DNA of 64,000 nucleotides from Diaporthe sp. PMI_573 (lineage: Eukaryota; Ascomycota; Sordariomycetes; Diaporthales; Diaporthaceae), in the NCBI GenBank assembly GCA_021399435.1, contig JAJTUP010000005.1, forward strand, positions 930,001 through 994,000, in the 5' to 3' direction. A program made the translations under genes and the position numbers. Position 1 is the stretch's first letter; each line of letters opens with the position of its first letter. The notes beneath the pieces were generated by a model. That model was given only the letters and a program-made list of their open reading frames with translations, was not told where the DNA came from and did not search any database. Positions 33,692-45,578 of this stretch are shown in pieces.

Positions 33692-35428
33692 ATGTCCATC
33701 GAACACAACATGTTAGACAAGTACGGGCCTGTCCTGTGGACAGCACTCGCCCTCCTCATTGTCTACGGCATCAAAACTATCAGGAAATGGCAGTACCAGC
33801 GATTCCAACAATACGCTGACCTTCCTCAGCCCGAGAAGACCTCCTTCGTGTGGGGCCACTTGGGGTTCATGGGCCAGCTGTTCAAGAACGCACCAGACCG
33901 GAGGCGTCATCTCGACGACGTGATACGAGATTATCTCCCCAGTGTTGGAAGCCCGCCGGTTCTTTTCGTCGACCTTCGCCCCATCAACTACCCCATGCTG
34001 ATCGTCTGCGACCATGAGATTGCCGACCAGATCACCAAGACCTCAACGAGGTGGGCTTCGAGCACTCCCAAGTCACCCACCCTCGGTGATATATGGCACC
34101 TGACCGGCAAGCACTCCATCCTCACCTCCGAAGGCGACCACTGGAAGGCCCAGAGGCGGCAGCTCAACCCCGGCTTTGCGCCTCAGCATCTCCTCACTGT
34201 CCTGCCTATCGTCCTGGACAAGACCAGGTTCTTCCTGGACCACCTGGACCGCTACTCTCAGACAGGCGAGGAGTTCTGTCTCGACGAGCTCTGTGTCACC
34301 TTGACCTTCGATATAATCGGGGCAGTAACCATGGGCCAGGACTTCAAAGCTCAGGTCCCTGGGCAGCAAAGCGACATCCTGCTCTCTTTCAGGGCGATCA
34401 TGGGGCAGTATACCAGCCGTCGAGGCCCCAGCATCCCCGGCACCAATTTCTTCAGAGAGCGCGTCCGCCGGCAACACGCCAGCAAGCTCGACCGGCTGCT
34501 AAAGGATATCGTCCGTAAAGAGTACGCCCAGCTCAGTGCTGGAGGGACCAAATCCCGCAGCGTCCTGGCGCTGAGCCTACAAGGAACAGAGCAGCTCACC
34601 CCCGAGCTCCTGCAGCAGACAAGCGACAACCTACGAGTCTTCCTCTTTGCCGGCCACGATACCACAAGCATCCTGCTCCAATGGGCCTTCTATGAGCTGT
34701 CAAAGTCACCTCAGCAACGGAAGGCGCTCCGTGCCGAGCTCGACGAGCTCTTCGGGGCCGACGCGGACCCCAATGAAGTCCGGGAGAGGCTGCTCGCCCC
34801 TGGTGGCGCCGAGATCCTGAGCCAGATGGTCTACACCTCTGCCCTCATCAAGGAGGTCCTGCGCGTCCATCCTCCGGCTGCATCGGTCCGGATGAGTCAG
34901 CCCGGCACGAACTTCCAGCTCACCCTGCCCGACGGCAAACAGGTCTGCCCAGACGGGTGCATCATGTACCTGTGCAGCAATGTCATCCAACGCGACCCCA
35001 AGGTGTACGGGGAGACTGCCAACGACTTCATCCCCGAGAGATGGCTTGGTGACACGTCAGGTCTGCCGGCGAGCGCATGGAGGCCCTTTGAGAGGGGCCC
35101 ACGGGCCTGCATCGGTCTAGAACTGGCGAATATTGAGGCCAAGGTCATCTTGGCGTGCGCTGCGAGGCGGTATGACTTCCAAAAAGTCGGCCTCGGCGAG
35201 CTGGATTTGGATAGTGCCGGCCAGCCCATCTTGGATGAGAAGGGGTATTTCCGGACGAAGTCGGAGCTGTTCAATGTGAGATCCTTCCCCTGCTCCTTTC
35301 TGTGAAAAGGCCTTCGGGTCTGGTGCAGGTCGCTGACCCCCGTCGCACAGAGTATTCAGGTGACGGCCAAGCCGGTGGATCGGTCCATGATGAAGGTCAA
35401 GCTCAGCGAGCAGGCCACGAAAACGTGA
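33692..35428 (+). CDS. Cytochrome P450 monooxygenase, CYP59/stcS-like (paralogue 2, intact)
   Basis: 553-aa ER-bound haem monooxygenase. ATG at 33692; N-terminal anchor LWTALALLIVYGI (about residues 15-27). Motifs: FVDLRPINYPMLIV, I-helix AGHDTTSIL, ExxR as KEVLR, FIPERWLG and haem loop FERGPRACIG with the Cys ligand. A single intron at 35276-35350 (GTGAGA...CACAG) follows LFN and leads to SIQVTAKPVDRSMM...; it sits at the position of the last intron in the P450 at 20511, whereas the other introns of that gene are absent here. No disruption seen. Neighbours give no clue to the substrate. Confidence 0.92.
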
Positions 35429-38400
35429 TGCGCGTGGGCACAGGTAATTGAATGCAGAACACGATGAAAACTGGGTCCTCATCAGATGATTTATTTTTGT
35501 CTCTTATGTTGCTGTTATCGAGATTTGACTGTCGACCATCAGTGGAGCCTCCCGTCGCCCTGCGACCTCTCTTGGGAACCTCGGCATTGTCTGATAACGG
35601 CCGTTGCAGCTCCCCACAATCTGCAAGAGAGAAAAAAAAAAGAAACCTTGGGGCTCCTGAGTTTGTTTCCCCCTCCAAGGATCTGGTATTCGTCGTTCGT
35701 CGCACACCCAAAAAAAGAAAAGAAAAATGAACGTTGCGAACGAAAATGTGGTATCACTGAGGTCTCAAAAACATATCGCTGCCTTCGAGGCGGGCTACTT
35801 CCTTCCGCAGCCGCCGCAGACGCTCTCGGAATCGGGATTCAGATGACCGCACCCGCAGCGCCAATCAGCCTCGTCCCGCACCAGTGCTTTGGCCGGAGTG
35901 GCTGTCATGATTGCATACCAGCCTTACAGGCTCAGTCTTTGGGTAGGTAGGTAGCTTCGTTGGGGAAAGGTCGATCCTGATGCCGTGTTAGTGGCGTGGG
36001 GTGGGAGGCTTGCGCGTCTGGCGAGATCTCACCTCGACTAGTGGATGACCTTGGGGGGAGGGGGCGATATATGTGGTCCGCCTTTGTATGGATAGCTCTA
36101 GACCAAGCCTTAACGGGTCTTGGGAGACTAGAAGTTCGTGGATGTTGAGTGAGGCGTTGGATGAGACGTCGTCGTACGTCTTCAAGGAGGGATAGCGTTC
36201 AAGATATGACTTGTAGCAAAGGAAAGTGTCGATCACCAGGAATGGCGGAGTGTTGATCAACCAGAGGGCGGGCGGGCACTGCGGCCCATCTTATGTCAAA
36301 ACGTGCAGTGGGAGCCAGACCGACCCCCCGGGAGGTTTAGTCGTGGGAGGAAATTCATTACATATCCACCCCTCTGACAGGCTGGGTTTCTCATCCCCAT
36401 CTCAGAGGGCAAATAGCAAAAAAAAGGCTCTCGCTCGCCTTGCATTTTGCCAAGTTTCGACATTTTTTCACATGCCATATGACGTACTCCGTCGTCAAAG
36501 ATAGACGAACCCTTGGTCCCCTCACCCCCTCCCTCCTCCCCCAATCACTCGTGGAAGACTACGTCTGCGTAATTTGCGGTAACACCCTACCTCGATGGCC
36601 TCCCCACCCCCAGCCCGACCACCCATCGCCCTGGCTCGAACGCACGGCACGGGCTGGGTGATCGGCCCTGCGCCAAAATTCGGTTTGATGTACAGTGAGT
36701 GGTTTGGTTTGTCTGGTCTTGCCGAGCCGAGCGGGGATCTCATCCTTCCCGCGGGCCTGTCAACCGTGTCTCGCGCTACACGGGCATGCCGTGCTATATA
36801 ATTGGTACCAGATATTGGTCCTTTTTTTTCCCCATGTCTCATCGTACCCTTCGAGAATTTCATTTTTTTTCCCCCTTCTTTTCCGGCTGCGCATTCTTCT
36901 TGCTCATCAGGAGCGGATGTGGGGATGGCCCAAGTGGATACCACAAAAAAGCCCCAGCCCTTCTTTTCTATCTTTAGGCAGAAGTCTTGTGTCACTCTGA
37001 CTGTTCTACTCGAGACACTAGGGCCATTCCCCAAATAGCGAGGTTCGATGCAGTCATTGGGTGCTGCGGTGCAATGAGAGGGGCGGGCTAGGAGTGAGCG
37101 AACCCACTTGGTTGTTTTTTCTGCCCTTGCCTGCAGCTGTTGCGCGGAAATACATGTGAACCTTTGCTTCTGTTTGGGCTTAATAATAATGGTGGTGGGC
37201 AAATTTTAAACCCGTTGCCCGTATCTGGTGATGCCCCGGGGGACGACAATCGAAATGTTACGCCGGGGCACGCACGGCACGCACTGGGCTACCCACCCAA
37301 ACAGGGCTCGGGGAAATCTCGTCACAGCTGGCCCAGGGGGCACCCCGGCAAAGCCCAGCCCTGGGAGGGCCTGGCCGGCTACAGACCGTTGTGGGTTGCG
37401 TGTGGGAACCTGGCTCCGCTCTGCTGGATCCTTATTCGCGAAACTTTTTTTTCTCTCCCAGTCCTTTCTGTCTCGCCCTACTTTCACGTGGCTCCCCACG
37501 CAACGCGTTCATGCAGCGGCATGGCAACGATCACCTCGTGGTGGATCCCCTTGCTCTCAGCGATCGAGTCGACCTCGGGCTGTCCGTTTTGTTTCACATT
37601 CTTGGATTCTGTGGGCACATAATTCCCGCCACCGCTGGCTCTCGGCACCTTTTTGCCAATGATTTGTCGTCATGGTCTTATGGCCGCTTGGAACGTCATG
37701 GGCGACAAATTGCTCTACCATATTTTGAAGACCTATGGCATGATATTTGTGAGATGTCTGTAACATGGTCGCCTTTTCATCCATGGTACACATGGTCAGC
37801 TTCTTGCTCGAGATAATACGCAGCCATATCTCTCAGGATGATATATCTTGGTGTCTTGGTGTAGATACATGCAGGGATCCTCAAAGTCGGTAGATACTGT
37901 TCTGACCAGCATATCCTTCCAGCAGAATAAACTTTCCCGGGATCAAATCCTCAGAATAATTTCCCGCCGAACCACCTGCTCCATCTCATTGTGAATACAA
38001 TCTGTAACATATTTTGGGATCAATGCCAGGACCATCAAGTGGACCTCACCTCCTCTTGCCCCTATCTACCGTATACGTATTCGCAGTATTCTCTCAAGCA
38101 CATGCGCAACATGGCTTGGGATCCTTGCGAGCTGTGTCTAAGTGAAGCGTCTCGAATCTTCAGCTCTCTAAGTGCTGATCGGCAAGGCAAAGCTTCACTG
38201 TTCACAAATCACCTTCCTCCAGCTGTCCCCATCTTTTTTTGTTCCCCAAAATCCCGAGTGGTATCTATCAGAAAACCATCACGTTTATGCCCGGTGGAGA
38301 AACGTCTCCGTTCATTCACGCACGGATGTGAATCACAATATCGTCGTCGAATAGTGGCCGGGTGCCCAGCAAGTCCAACACGTCGGCCAGGTCGCATGTA

Positions 38401-40367
38401 GAATGGCGCGGTCTAGACGTTTTGAGGCCACGTAACTTTATGGCAGATAGCAACCTAATACACGTAATTGATGCCCAACGCGTGAGCGCATAGGCAGACG
38501 TTGATACTGCTGGTAGGGATATGACCTCGGGAGCTCACGGGTCACAGTTACTGAACAAATGGCAGCGCCCAAAATCCATGGCGATGGCAGCCCTTCAATG
38601 AAACTCGCGCCGAAACTGAAAATTCTCACAATCAGAGCTTCATTCCAACTTAGGATCAAGAAAAATGACTATACATTTGAACAACAACCATCCTCCCCTT
38701 TGATCAACATGCTCTACCCCTGTCCCTCGTGCTGCGACTTTTGCCCAGAACCTGAGCCCACAGGCTCAAGGATCACAACCTCTCCAAGAAAACCGGTACG
38801 AGAATGTCTGGACAATTAACGGGAGAAGTCCAAGAGATTCGAGTCATGGAAACGGCGACGACGATTTCTTAGCAAGCTTGTAGGGCTGGAGGGAAGCCCT
38901 GGAGTCTTCCTTCGTCCCGCGCCACCGATCCCACGTCGACCGGATCGCGTGTATTCCTCCGCAGAACAGATAGCCTAACGCTAAGGTGGCAAAATGTCGG
39001 AGAAGCGAGTCAGTGTCACCCAGCCTCATGGTTCTAGATCGAACCTCACTCCAGCCGAACCAAACGCCAGACGTCAAGAGAAGCTTATCCTGCAGCCCCA
39101 AGAGCTTATCTGACATCGAAATGGTCATGGTGTTATTTATAGAAATTTTGTCCTCGGATTAAAGCCGTTAAACTACCAGGCAATTTGCACAAAAATGTTT
39201 CCAGGGCTTGGGGCGAGTGGGGCGACTTTCAGCTCAAGTGGCAGTCCATCCGATGTTGACTTGGCGAGCCATCCACACATCTGTTTCCTGGTGCTCGTTT
39301 TGGATATTCAGCCGACGTCAATGTGCGTTGGTGTTGTGGGGAATTATCTGTCTGGAATACGAGGCAGCGAATAGGGGTGGGCGGATAGCCAACACGAGAA
39401 ACTCGTACCCGCCGAACCGATTCTTACATGCCCCAATGGGAAGGTGACATAAATGCACCCTGAAACAGTGATATTTGCTTGTCAAAAAGGCCATACTGGC
39501 AAGCAAGATTGGCAGGGTCTCAAAATTGTCGCGCCAAGTCAGCCTTGCAATGTTGGGGCACAGTTAAATCTATGAATTTCTGCGCCCAGAATGTTGGAAC
39601 ATATATCCATCTCACAGGCCTTCGACAAAATAGTGTTTATCGATGCGTTGTTGAACCGAAACTTCACGAACTTACGTCAAAGGTCAGGCTAAAAGCCCGG
39701 AAGATTCGCAGAGACATTGTCGCAATGGGCAGACATTCAGGGGGCAATCTTCCAGCAGAGTACGGTCCTACAGGATGACTCCTTATGCCAACATTCAATG
39801 AAGCATCTGATATCCGAGGAACGTTCATTCATTCTATGTCCCGAATACCTCGATATCGTCATGACACATGAGAAACTGATGCCTACTCAGTCAAGATATA
39901 AACTGTAGGCAGTCATTAAATCAAGGGTACTGAATGGCATTCTAATACACCAGTTGTAACAAATAAAATTCTTCCTGAGGCAGGGACCAAGCCAGGAACC
40001 GAGGTCATCCAGCATATGGAACGCCCAGTTGGTCCAATTTTGTATTAAACGCCTTGCTAGCACCAGGCTCCAATCTTTGTAAGGTAGAAAGAATCTAGTG
40101 AGAGCTATTTAGCAGATAAGTCATTAAAAATTGCGTTAACCATACCTTGACACTAGAGGACTGCCTACTTACGAAGTTACATAAAGAGGCATGAACGCTC
40201 GTGTGGTATCAAATTGGGCCTCTTCAAGAACGTGAGCCGCATAGAAAAATAATATAATTATTTGACAACTTAACATTTAAAACAGAAAAAGATAAACGAA
40301 AGATCCAAAACATCTAAACAAATACATGCAATGATAACAGACGACTATCAAGTACGAAAGCTTGCCA
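35429..40367. other. Gene-poor region of 4.9 kb
   Basis: No convincing multi-exon gene on either strand. The stretch 35,640-37,500 is pyrimidine-tract and G+C-variable with many overlapping open frames in several registers, which is what long untranslated or regulatory DNA looks like. A 94-codon frame at 38844-39128 is the only candidate worth listing. 39,900-40,360 is A/T-rich. Confidence 0.55.
38844..39128 (-). CDS. Weak candidate small protein (94 aa)
   Basis: ATG at 39128 opens MTISMSDKLLGLQDKLLL, with one moderately hydrophobic stretch (HFATLALGYLFCGGI) and a basic C-terminus ending KKSSSPFP. It has no splice evidence or family resemblance. It is listed only because it is the best open frame in the gene-poor gap. 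Confidence 0.22.
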   Translation of the reverse strand: MTISMSDKLLGLQDKLLLTSGVWFGWSEVRSRTMRLGDTDSLLRHFATLALGYLFCGGIHAIRSTWDRWRGTKEDSRASLQPYKLAKKSSSPFP

Positions 40368-42238
40368 TTACTGACTCAGGGTGATGGGCACCTTCTTTCC
40401 CTTATCCTCAACGACATAACCCTGCCCGCTAGCACTTTGCGTCACAGCGCGGACGTCTTTCTTGCCCACAGTGATTGAGACAGGCCGTCCGTCTCTCAAG
40501 GATACCGGATACTTGCTGCCGTTGAGTGTGGCAGTGACTGGACGAGGAGCAGAAGGCGTATCGGTGCTTCTTGAGGGGCCGGCTGGAGAGGTCTGCTGAC
40601 TTCGCGCACCGGCCGGAGGAGGTGTTATATTGCGGCTCAGCTTGGGTGCATTAGGTGTTGGGTTCTGTGTCCTTGACGGGGCGGGAGTAGAAGTTGGGTT
40701 CTGGGGAGATGCCTGGCCCGCAGGAGGCTGTCCGTGTAGGGATGTCGGATGAGTGGAAGGAGGACTGGGGGCCCGGGTTGTCGATGAGCCAGACGCGGTT
40801 GGCCCAGTACTCCCTGTCGCTTGGGTTGCTGGGTTGTTTAGGCTCATGGCTCCTAACTGTGCAGTGAGCGACCCGGTGTTTGTGCGATAAAAGTCTTCGG
40901 TCTTGCTGTATCCGTCAGCTCTTGTGAGCTTCACAAAGCTGGTGTTTCTCTTGGCCCAGTCCTCTTTTTCGATGACTCGTCCTGAGATCACGTTGGTATA
41001 TTCGCCCTTGTTCTCAACCCAGTGGGTAAGGCGCGCCATTTCGTTCAGCGGTGTGTTTCCGGGCCCCTCCATTTCGCGATGGTTGTCATTCATGCCCATG
41101 CATGATAGTGCCCAAACGGCCAAGTTGAAATTGAGGCAGCTCTTCCCACTGGCGTCCCAGGGGATGGACTTGTACTCGAAGGCTGCGTGAAGCTTGGGCT
41201 TCCTACCCTGAGGAACGCCAGTCAGCCTTTTGGCGTCGAGTCGTCTGATTCGAAATACAACGAACGACCTCATCCTGGGTGGCGATGAAAAAGTATCTGG
41301 TTGCAGCGTATCGACAATAAGTGGCCAGTTGCTGTAAAGGAAGAGTTCTCTCTCCCTCAACATTATAGCGGCCTTTCGCGGCAAGTGGCTTGTCAGTAGC
41401 TGGATTCACTACATCCTTCCACGAGGGAGGTGCAGGAACGGATTGCGCTTCCTTTTGGGACATTTGCAGGTACTCTGACTTCCACTTCTCTGTCAGCTTG
41501 CTGTCACCTACTATATAGGCAAGCTGTTTCTCTCTTGTCGAATGTTCCTCTGGATAAATCTTGAAAACAGTGTTCTCGTAGCAAGTCCAATCTGGCTGGT
41601 ATTCAACGGTGGGATTGTTGGTGTCTTTCCAAGTCAATCCTCAGTGTTGTGTCCGGCTGTATTGCATTTTGCCCAGAAACCTGGGCACGACATCTTAGGA
41701 TTTGTGAGGCTGACTTGATTGATCCACGGAGGACGAAGAGTGTACCTAGATTTGTCAGCACAATTTCTTCTTCGTACCAATCAAAGCGAAATGTGTTGTA
41801 GACATCTGCGGATGGGGCCAGCATCCATCATGAATCATGATGTACGACCAGCAGAATGACCGGGTGCCTCACATTGATGCCAGAAGAAATCCAGCTTTGC
41901 CTCCTCCTTGATTGTCCTTGGTGAGTTCGTGGGAGTCAGGGGCTTCTTATAGTTTTGCAAAGTTACCCCTAGAATATCGCTATAAGCCAGCTCAATGGCC
42001 TCGAACGTGAAGTCCTCCTCTGTAACCAAGAAGTTGTTAATACCGCTAGCCACTAGACTGACGACTCTCAATCATTGCGTAATTACGTACACTCCTGGAT
42101 TGTGTAGTTTTGGATGTCATTAAAATGAACATCGTCATAACTATCAGTGCTGGACCTTGTATTTTTGTAGCTGCTGCCCTTCCACCGATGAATAAGTGGG
42201 GGGTTTTCAGTGGCAAGGATGTCTCGGATGGTCGTCAT
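40368..42238 (-). CDS. Unknown fungal protein with Pro/Ser/Thr-rich C-terminus; 4-bp duplication frameshift
   Basis: ATG at 42238 (MTTIRDILATENPPLIHRW). In-phase introns follow TIQE (about 42,041-42,092), FFWHQ (about 41,812-41,872) and VLTNL (about 41,643-41,745). The fourth exon reads LTWKDTNNPTVEY...YCRYAATRYFFIATQDEVV and then breaks: AACGAACG at 41259-41266 is a tandem duplication. With a single AACG the frame continues as VFRIRRLDAKRL..., through YKSIPWDASGKSCLNFNLAVWAL to a long Pro/Ser/Thr-rich linker and a short beta-rich end (KYPVSLRDGRPVSITVG). As sequenced, translation would stop soon after at 41203. No named domain recognised. Divergent from the kinase-like gene at 42625. Could be a true lesion or a sequence error. 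Confidence 0.6.
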
Positions 42239-42624
42239 TGCTAGATCAAGTCTATACGAAGATACGTATATATATATATATATATATATATAATTCTATT
42301 TTTTTTGAGAGCAATGAAGATGAAAGTTTAGGAGCAAAGCAATGAGTTATTGTATAAGTGGGAATGGTCAGGCCAGCTGAAGGTTGCAATGGCTTTTGGT
42401 ACCAACTCTCTCACTGACAGGACTAGGGTAAACGTGACCTCACAAAGTCGTGCAACCTTGAGCCAACGGAACTGGCTGCTGCCTGCATTTCACTTCATCA
42501 CCTCAAAACACCAAGAATCAATTCATCTACCTGCAAAATCTGCATTCTGGTCCATTTTCTCAAAGAAATAGGCCTTCTTCTCAGATTAAAGGATTCTGTC
42601 TGTGTCACACCACTTGAAGGAGCC
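42239..42624. promoter_or_regulatory. Divergent promoter of the unknown/FTA2-like gene pair
   Basis: 386 nt between the two start codons, A/T-rich, with a perfect TA dinucleotide run at 42266-42292. Joint regulation is inferred from geometry only. Confidence 0.45.
42266..42292. repeat. TA dinucleotide microsatellite
   Basis: About 13 uninterrupted TA steps between divergent genes, a likely site of length variation and of easy strand opening. Confidence 0.9.
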
Positions 42625-43673
42625 ATGACAACCTCCACAACCTCCACAACTCCTGCTACTTCCCCGCCCCTCCCACTCCCTCAGATCAAAGGACCGAAGC
42701 TCGAGCCTTTTCGTGGCACTGCAAATGTCGAACTTGAATTCGTACGTTACATCGGGAGTGAGGATGATGTGGATTCCAAAGTATGGAAAGTGAGGGTAGA
42801 CGACAAGTACTATGCCCTGAAAATAGTGAGTCAACGACGCCCCTCATACCCTTGACCTGGCACCGCAAGCTGTTCTATTGCGACTGACTCGACTTTCTTT
42901 TGAAATTCTAGTTTCCGTTTCAGTACTGGGTTGGTCTCAAGAAGACTTCCGGCTCTTGGATCATAGCACCGGGATATGATGACGAGGAACGTCCACCACT
43001 TACACCGCAAGATTACATTGACTATCTGGACCCGTTTCGCAACGAATGTCGGGTGTATGGACGCCTGAAACAAGAAAACCATGAAGAAATCGCCGTTCGC
43101 GCCCATGGCTACATCCTTCTCACCCCGGAGCAGGAACGGCATGTTACCGAAGCCTGCTGCATGGATTACATAGATCCAAAGACTGCAGACGAATTGGATG
43201 GTCAGGCCCTGTGGAACCGACGGGAATGGCACCGACACGACTGCCTGCGGGCTATTCTTAAAGACTTCGTCGACGAGGGAACACCGGATTTCGACAAGTC
43301 GCAGATACCCCAAATATATGAGGACATAGAAACTCTACACTCACTAGGTATTCTCATTCGGGACATCCACCCGGCCAACTATCTTGGGGGCAAGCTCATC
43401 GACTTCAGCCGTTCATGGACTATGTATCACCCCTGCCTCGATCGAACGTCGTGGGAGGAACTTTGCGAGCTGAGGATAGCCGAAGTTAAGTCATATCTAG
43501 ACATGATCGTTGCTTGGGCCAACTATCACGAGACCACCATAACACTTCCGGAGAGGTTGGAAGAGTGGAATGGCGGCTTAGAAGGATGTGGAACCAACCC
43601 CCACGAGTATGACTGGAGGAAGTGGGAGGAGTCGGAGACGATTTCCAATAGGGACGACCATAGACAGTCTTAG
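42625..43673 (+). CDS. FTA2-like/protein-kinase-like protein
   Basis: ATG at 42625 (MTTSTTSTTPATSPP) with a Thr/Pro-rich start. The intron GTGAGT...TTCTAG (about 42,827-42,911) joins YYALKI to FPFQYWVG in phase. Visible kinase-fold elements: an FVRYIGS glycine-loop-like stretch, YYALKI with the ATP-anchoring Lys, IRDIHPANYL corresponding to the catalytic loop (Asp and Asn kept, His replaced by Ile), and KLIDFSRSW at the DFG position with Ser for Gly. The layout fits the fungal FTA2/kinase-like family (Pfam FTA2), expanded in filamentous fungi well beyond the kinetochore protein of yeast. Catalytic activity is uncertain. No membrane segment. Stop at 43671-43673. Confidence 0.72.
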
Positions 43674-45194
43674 CTGGACATTGGAGAAGGTAGGGTTCCT
43701 GCGAGACTCTAGAAACAAGCCACAGATTCTTGCATAAGACTTACGGCAAGTGAACTGATGCCAAGTTGGAGTGAGCTTCCGGTGAGGACTAGCATCCAGA
43801 GAATCCCATTCTAAGCTGCATTTTTTTTACGAAGAGCCCCGCTGTCCTACTGCTGCTGAACCGACACCCCATGACCAGCGGTCTATTCTGGCCTTGAAGC
43901 TAGAAATTCAGGCAGTGGGGATAACAGACTGATGCATGTAGATCTAAGGAACGTATTGAGCGATGCCACAGACCATGTTGAACTAGCCTGATGATCGAGG
44001 AAGTCTTGTGCCATTCTCATGTAGCACAATATCATAATTTGTACACTAAGTCTACGAAGTTAGAGCGATCCATTTGGGAACCGGGTACGGCGACATTTTC
44101 TCCGAGGTGGGCTTTGCAGTGTACATTGGAGCTCCAGGAGGGGAGACTACACCGTCACTAATGAGCGGTGGGTGAAGCGTATCAAGTTGAAATATAACAG
44201 CAAAGCCTCCTGAAACCCCCCTGAGAGCAATGATTGCTGTTACGCGTATTGTCAATGTGAGACCGGCAAAGGGTGCTTATGGTATAAGATTTAAGTGCCA
44301 GTCGTCTAGTTTAGTATTTGACCGAGTACTTAGTTAGATCGAGTTGTTAGCATCTGTATGTGAACGTAGCATATTTGGCAGAAGCAGTCACAACTCATCT
44401 TGCTCGATTGCAACCACATGTCTCGGTCAAGCGCTGTGTCATGTCATCTGACTCCGTGCCTTCGGGACAAGGGGAAACAGAGAATGCATATAAACTCCAA
44501 AAATGAAGAGTCTTGCATTCATAACAAGCATAAAGTACCTAGCTAGTCATCCCTCTCTTGGCTTTCAACAAGACCTATCTAGGTAAGTTGACAATCATAA
44601 CCACTCCATACAACAATACTTAGTCGTATAGAGATTTCCAACCATAGAATTATTCGAATCGGACCTTAATAAGCCTCTGACGAGAAGTTCTATATTAAGT
44701 AGAGACATACTAAGGCCTTGGTTGGGTACGGTTGAGTTATAGCCACCGAGGGCTGGTTTGTAGTGGACGCCTCGGAGAACCCCCAAGTCCTGAGGACATT
44801 TGAGCCGAAAGAGACGATCGCATTCAAACTTTAACTGCGAGGGAAAAAGTCAAACCTTTGTTGAAGGAGGTAATTGACGTTGAAACGCAACCACTACGGA
44901 AGAGGCAGCGGCCGCCTGAAATCGGCACCCGGTCGCACTCGTGGATTGAAAAGTGATCGTGTCCTGGTCGTCAAACAAGACCAGGCGGGCAGCAAAGATT
45001 AGAGCTTTACTTTGTCGTCCCCCGTCACGAAGGAGACTAGTATAAACATCTGAGGCTAGAACTCATTCCGCACTGCACTATACCTTCTTGTTCAGAATAA
45101 TGCAAGACAAACCAAAGACGTTCGACTTACTTGGCAATTCCAACTCACTTGGCGTACTTTACATACATTATCTCAGTAATACAGTCAGAGTTTC

Positions 45195-45213
45195 AAAAAA
45201 AAAAAAAAAAAAA
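45195..45213 (+). repeat. A19 homopolymer
   Basis: Nineteen consecutive A about 140 nt before the minisatellite, with no coding context. Confidence 0.85.
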
Positions 45214-45354
45214 CTTAACCACATTATCGCAAAGCCACTATGATCTGCTAAATTTCTATACATATATTTTAAAGTGAAAGGTTATACCACCAGAGATTAG
45301 CAGCATGACAGAGGTTATTATTCCACAAAGGCTTATACTATAGTATATTATCTT

Positions 45355-45578
45355 ATAGGGTTTTATCTTAAATTATCTTATAGGAGGTTATCTTATAAAA
45401 GGTTATCTTATAAGAGGTTGTCCTATAAGAGGTTGTCCTATAGGAGGTTGTCCTAGAGAAGGTTATAGTATAGTAGGCTATCCTATAGAAGGTTATCCTG
45501 GCTATCCTGTAGGAGGTTGTCCTGTAGGAGGTTGTCCTATAGGAGGTTATTTTATAGGTGGATGTCCTATATGAGGTG
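45355..45578 (+). repeat. 15-bp degenerate minisatellite of palindromic units
   Basis: About fifteen head-to-tail 15-bp units with consensus ATAGGAGGTTGTCCT; one unit is cut to 9 bp (GGCTATCCT near 45,500). Read across the unit boundary, most copies contain TAGGA-N5-TCCTA, an imperfect inverted repeat, so each unit can form a small hairpin. Variation (GTTATCTT, GTTGTCCT, GCTATCCT) is mostly transitions. Confidence 0.88.

Noticed and set aside
36522..37202. Minus-strand open frame of 226 codons
   Set aside because: It starts without ATG (TTG), is rich in low-complexity Arg/Gly, and the opposite strand is equally open; no domain or splice support.
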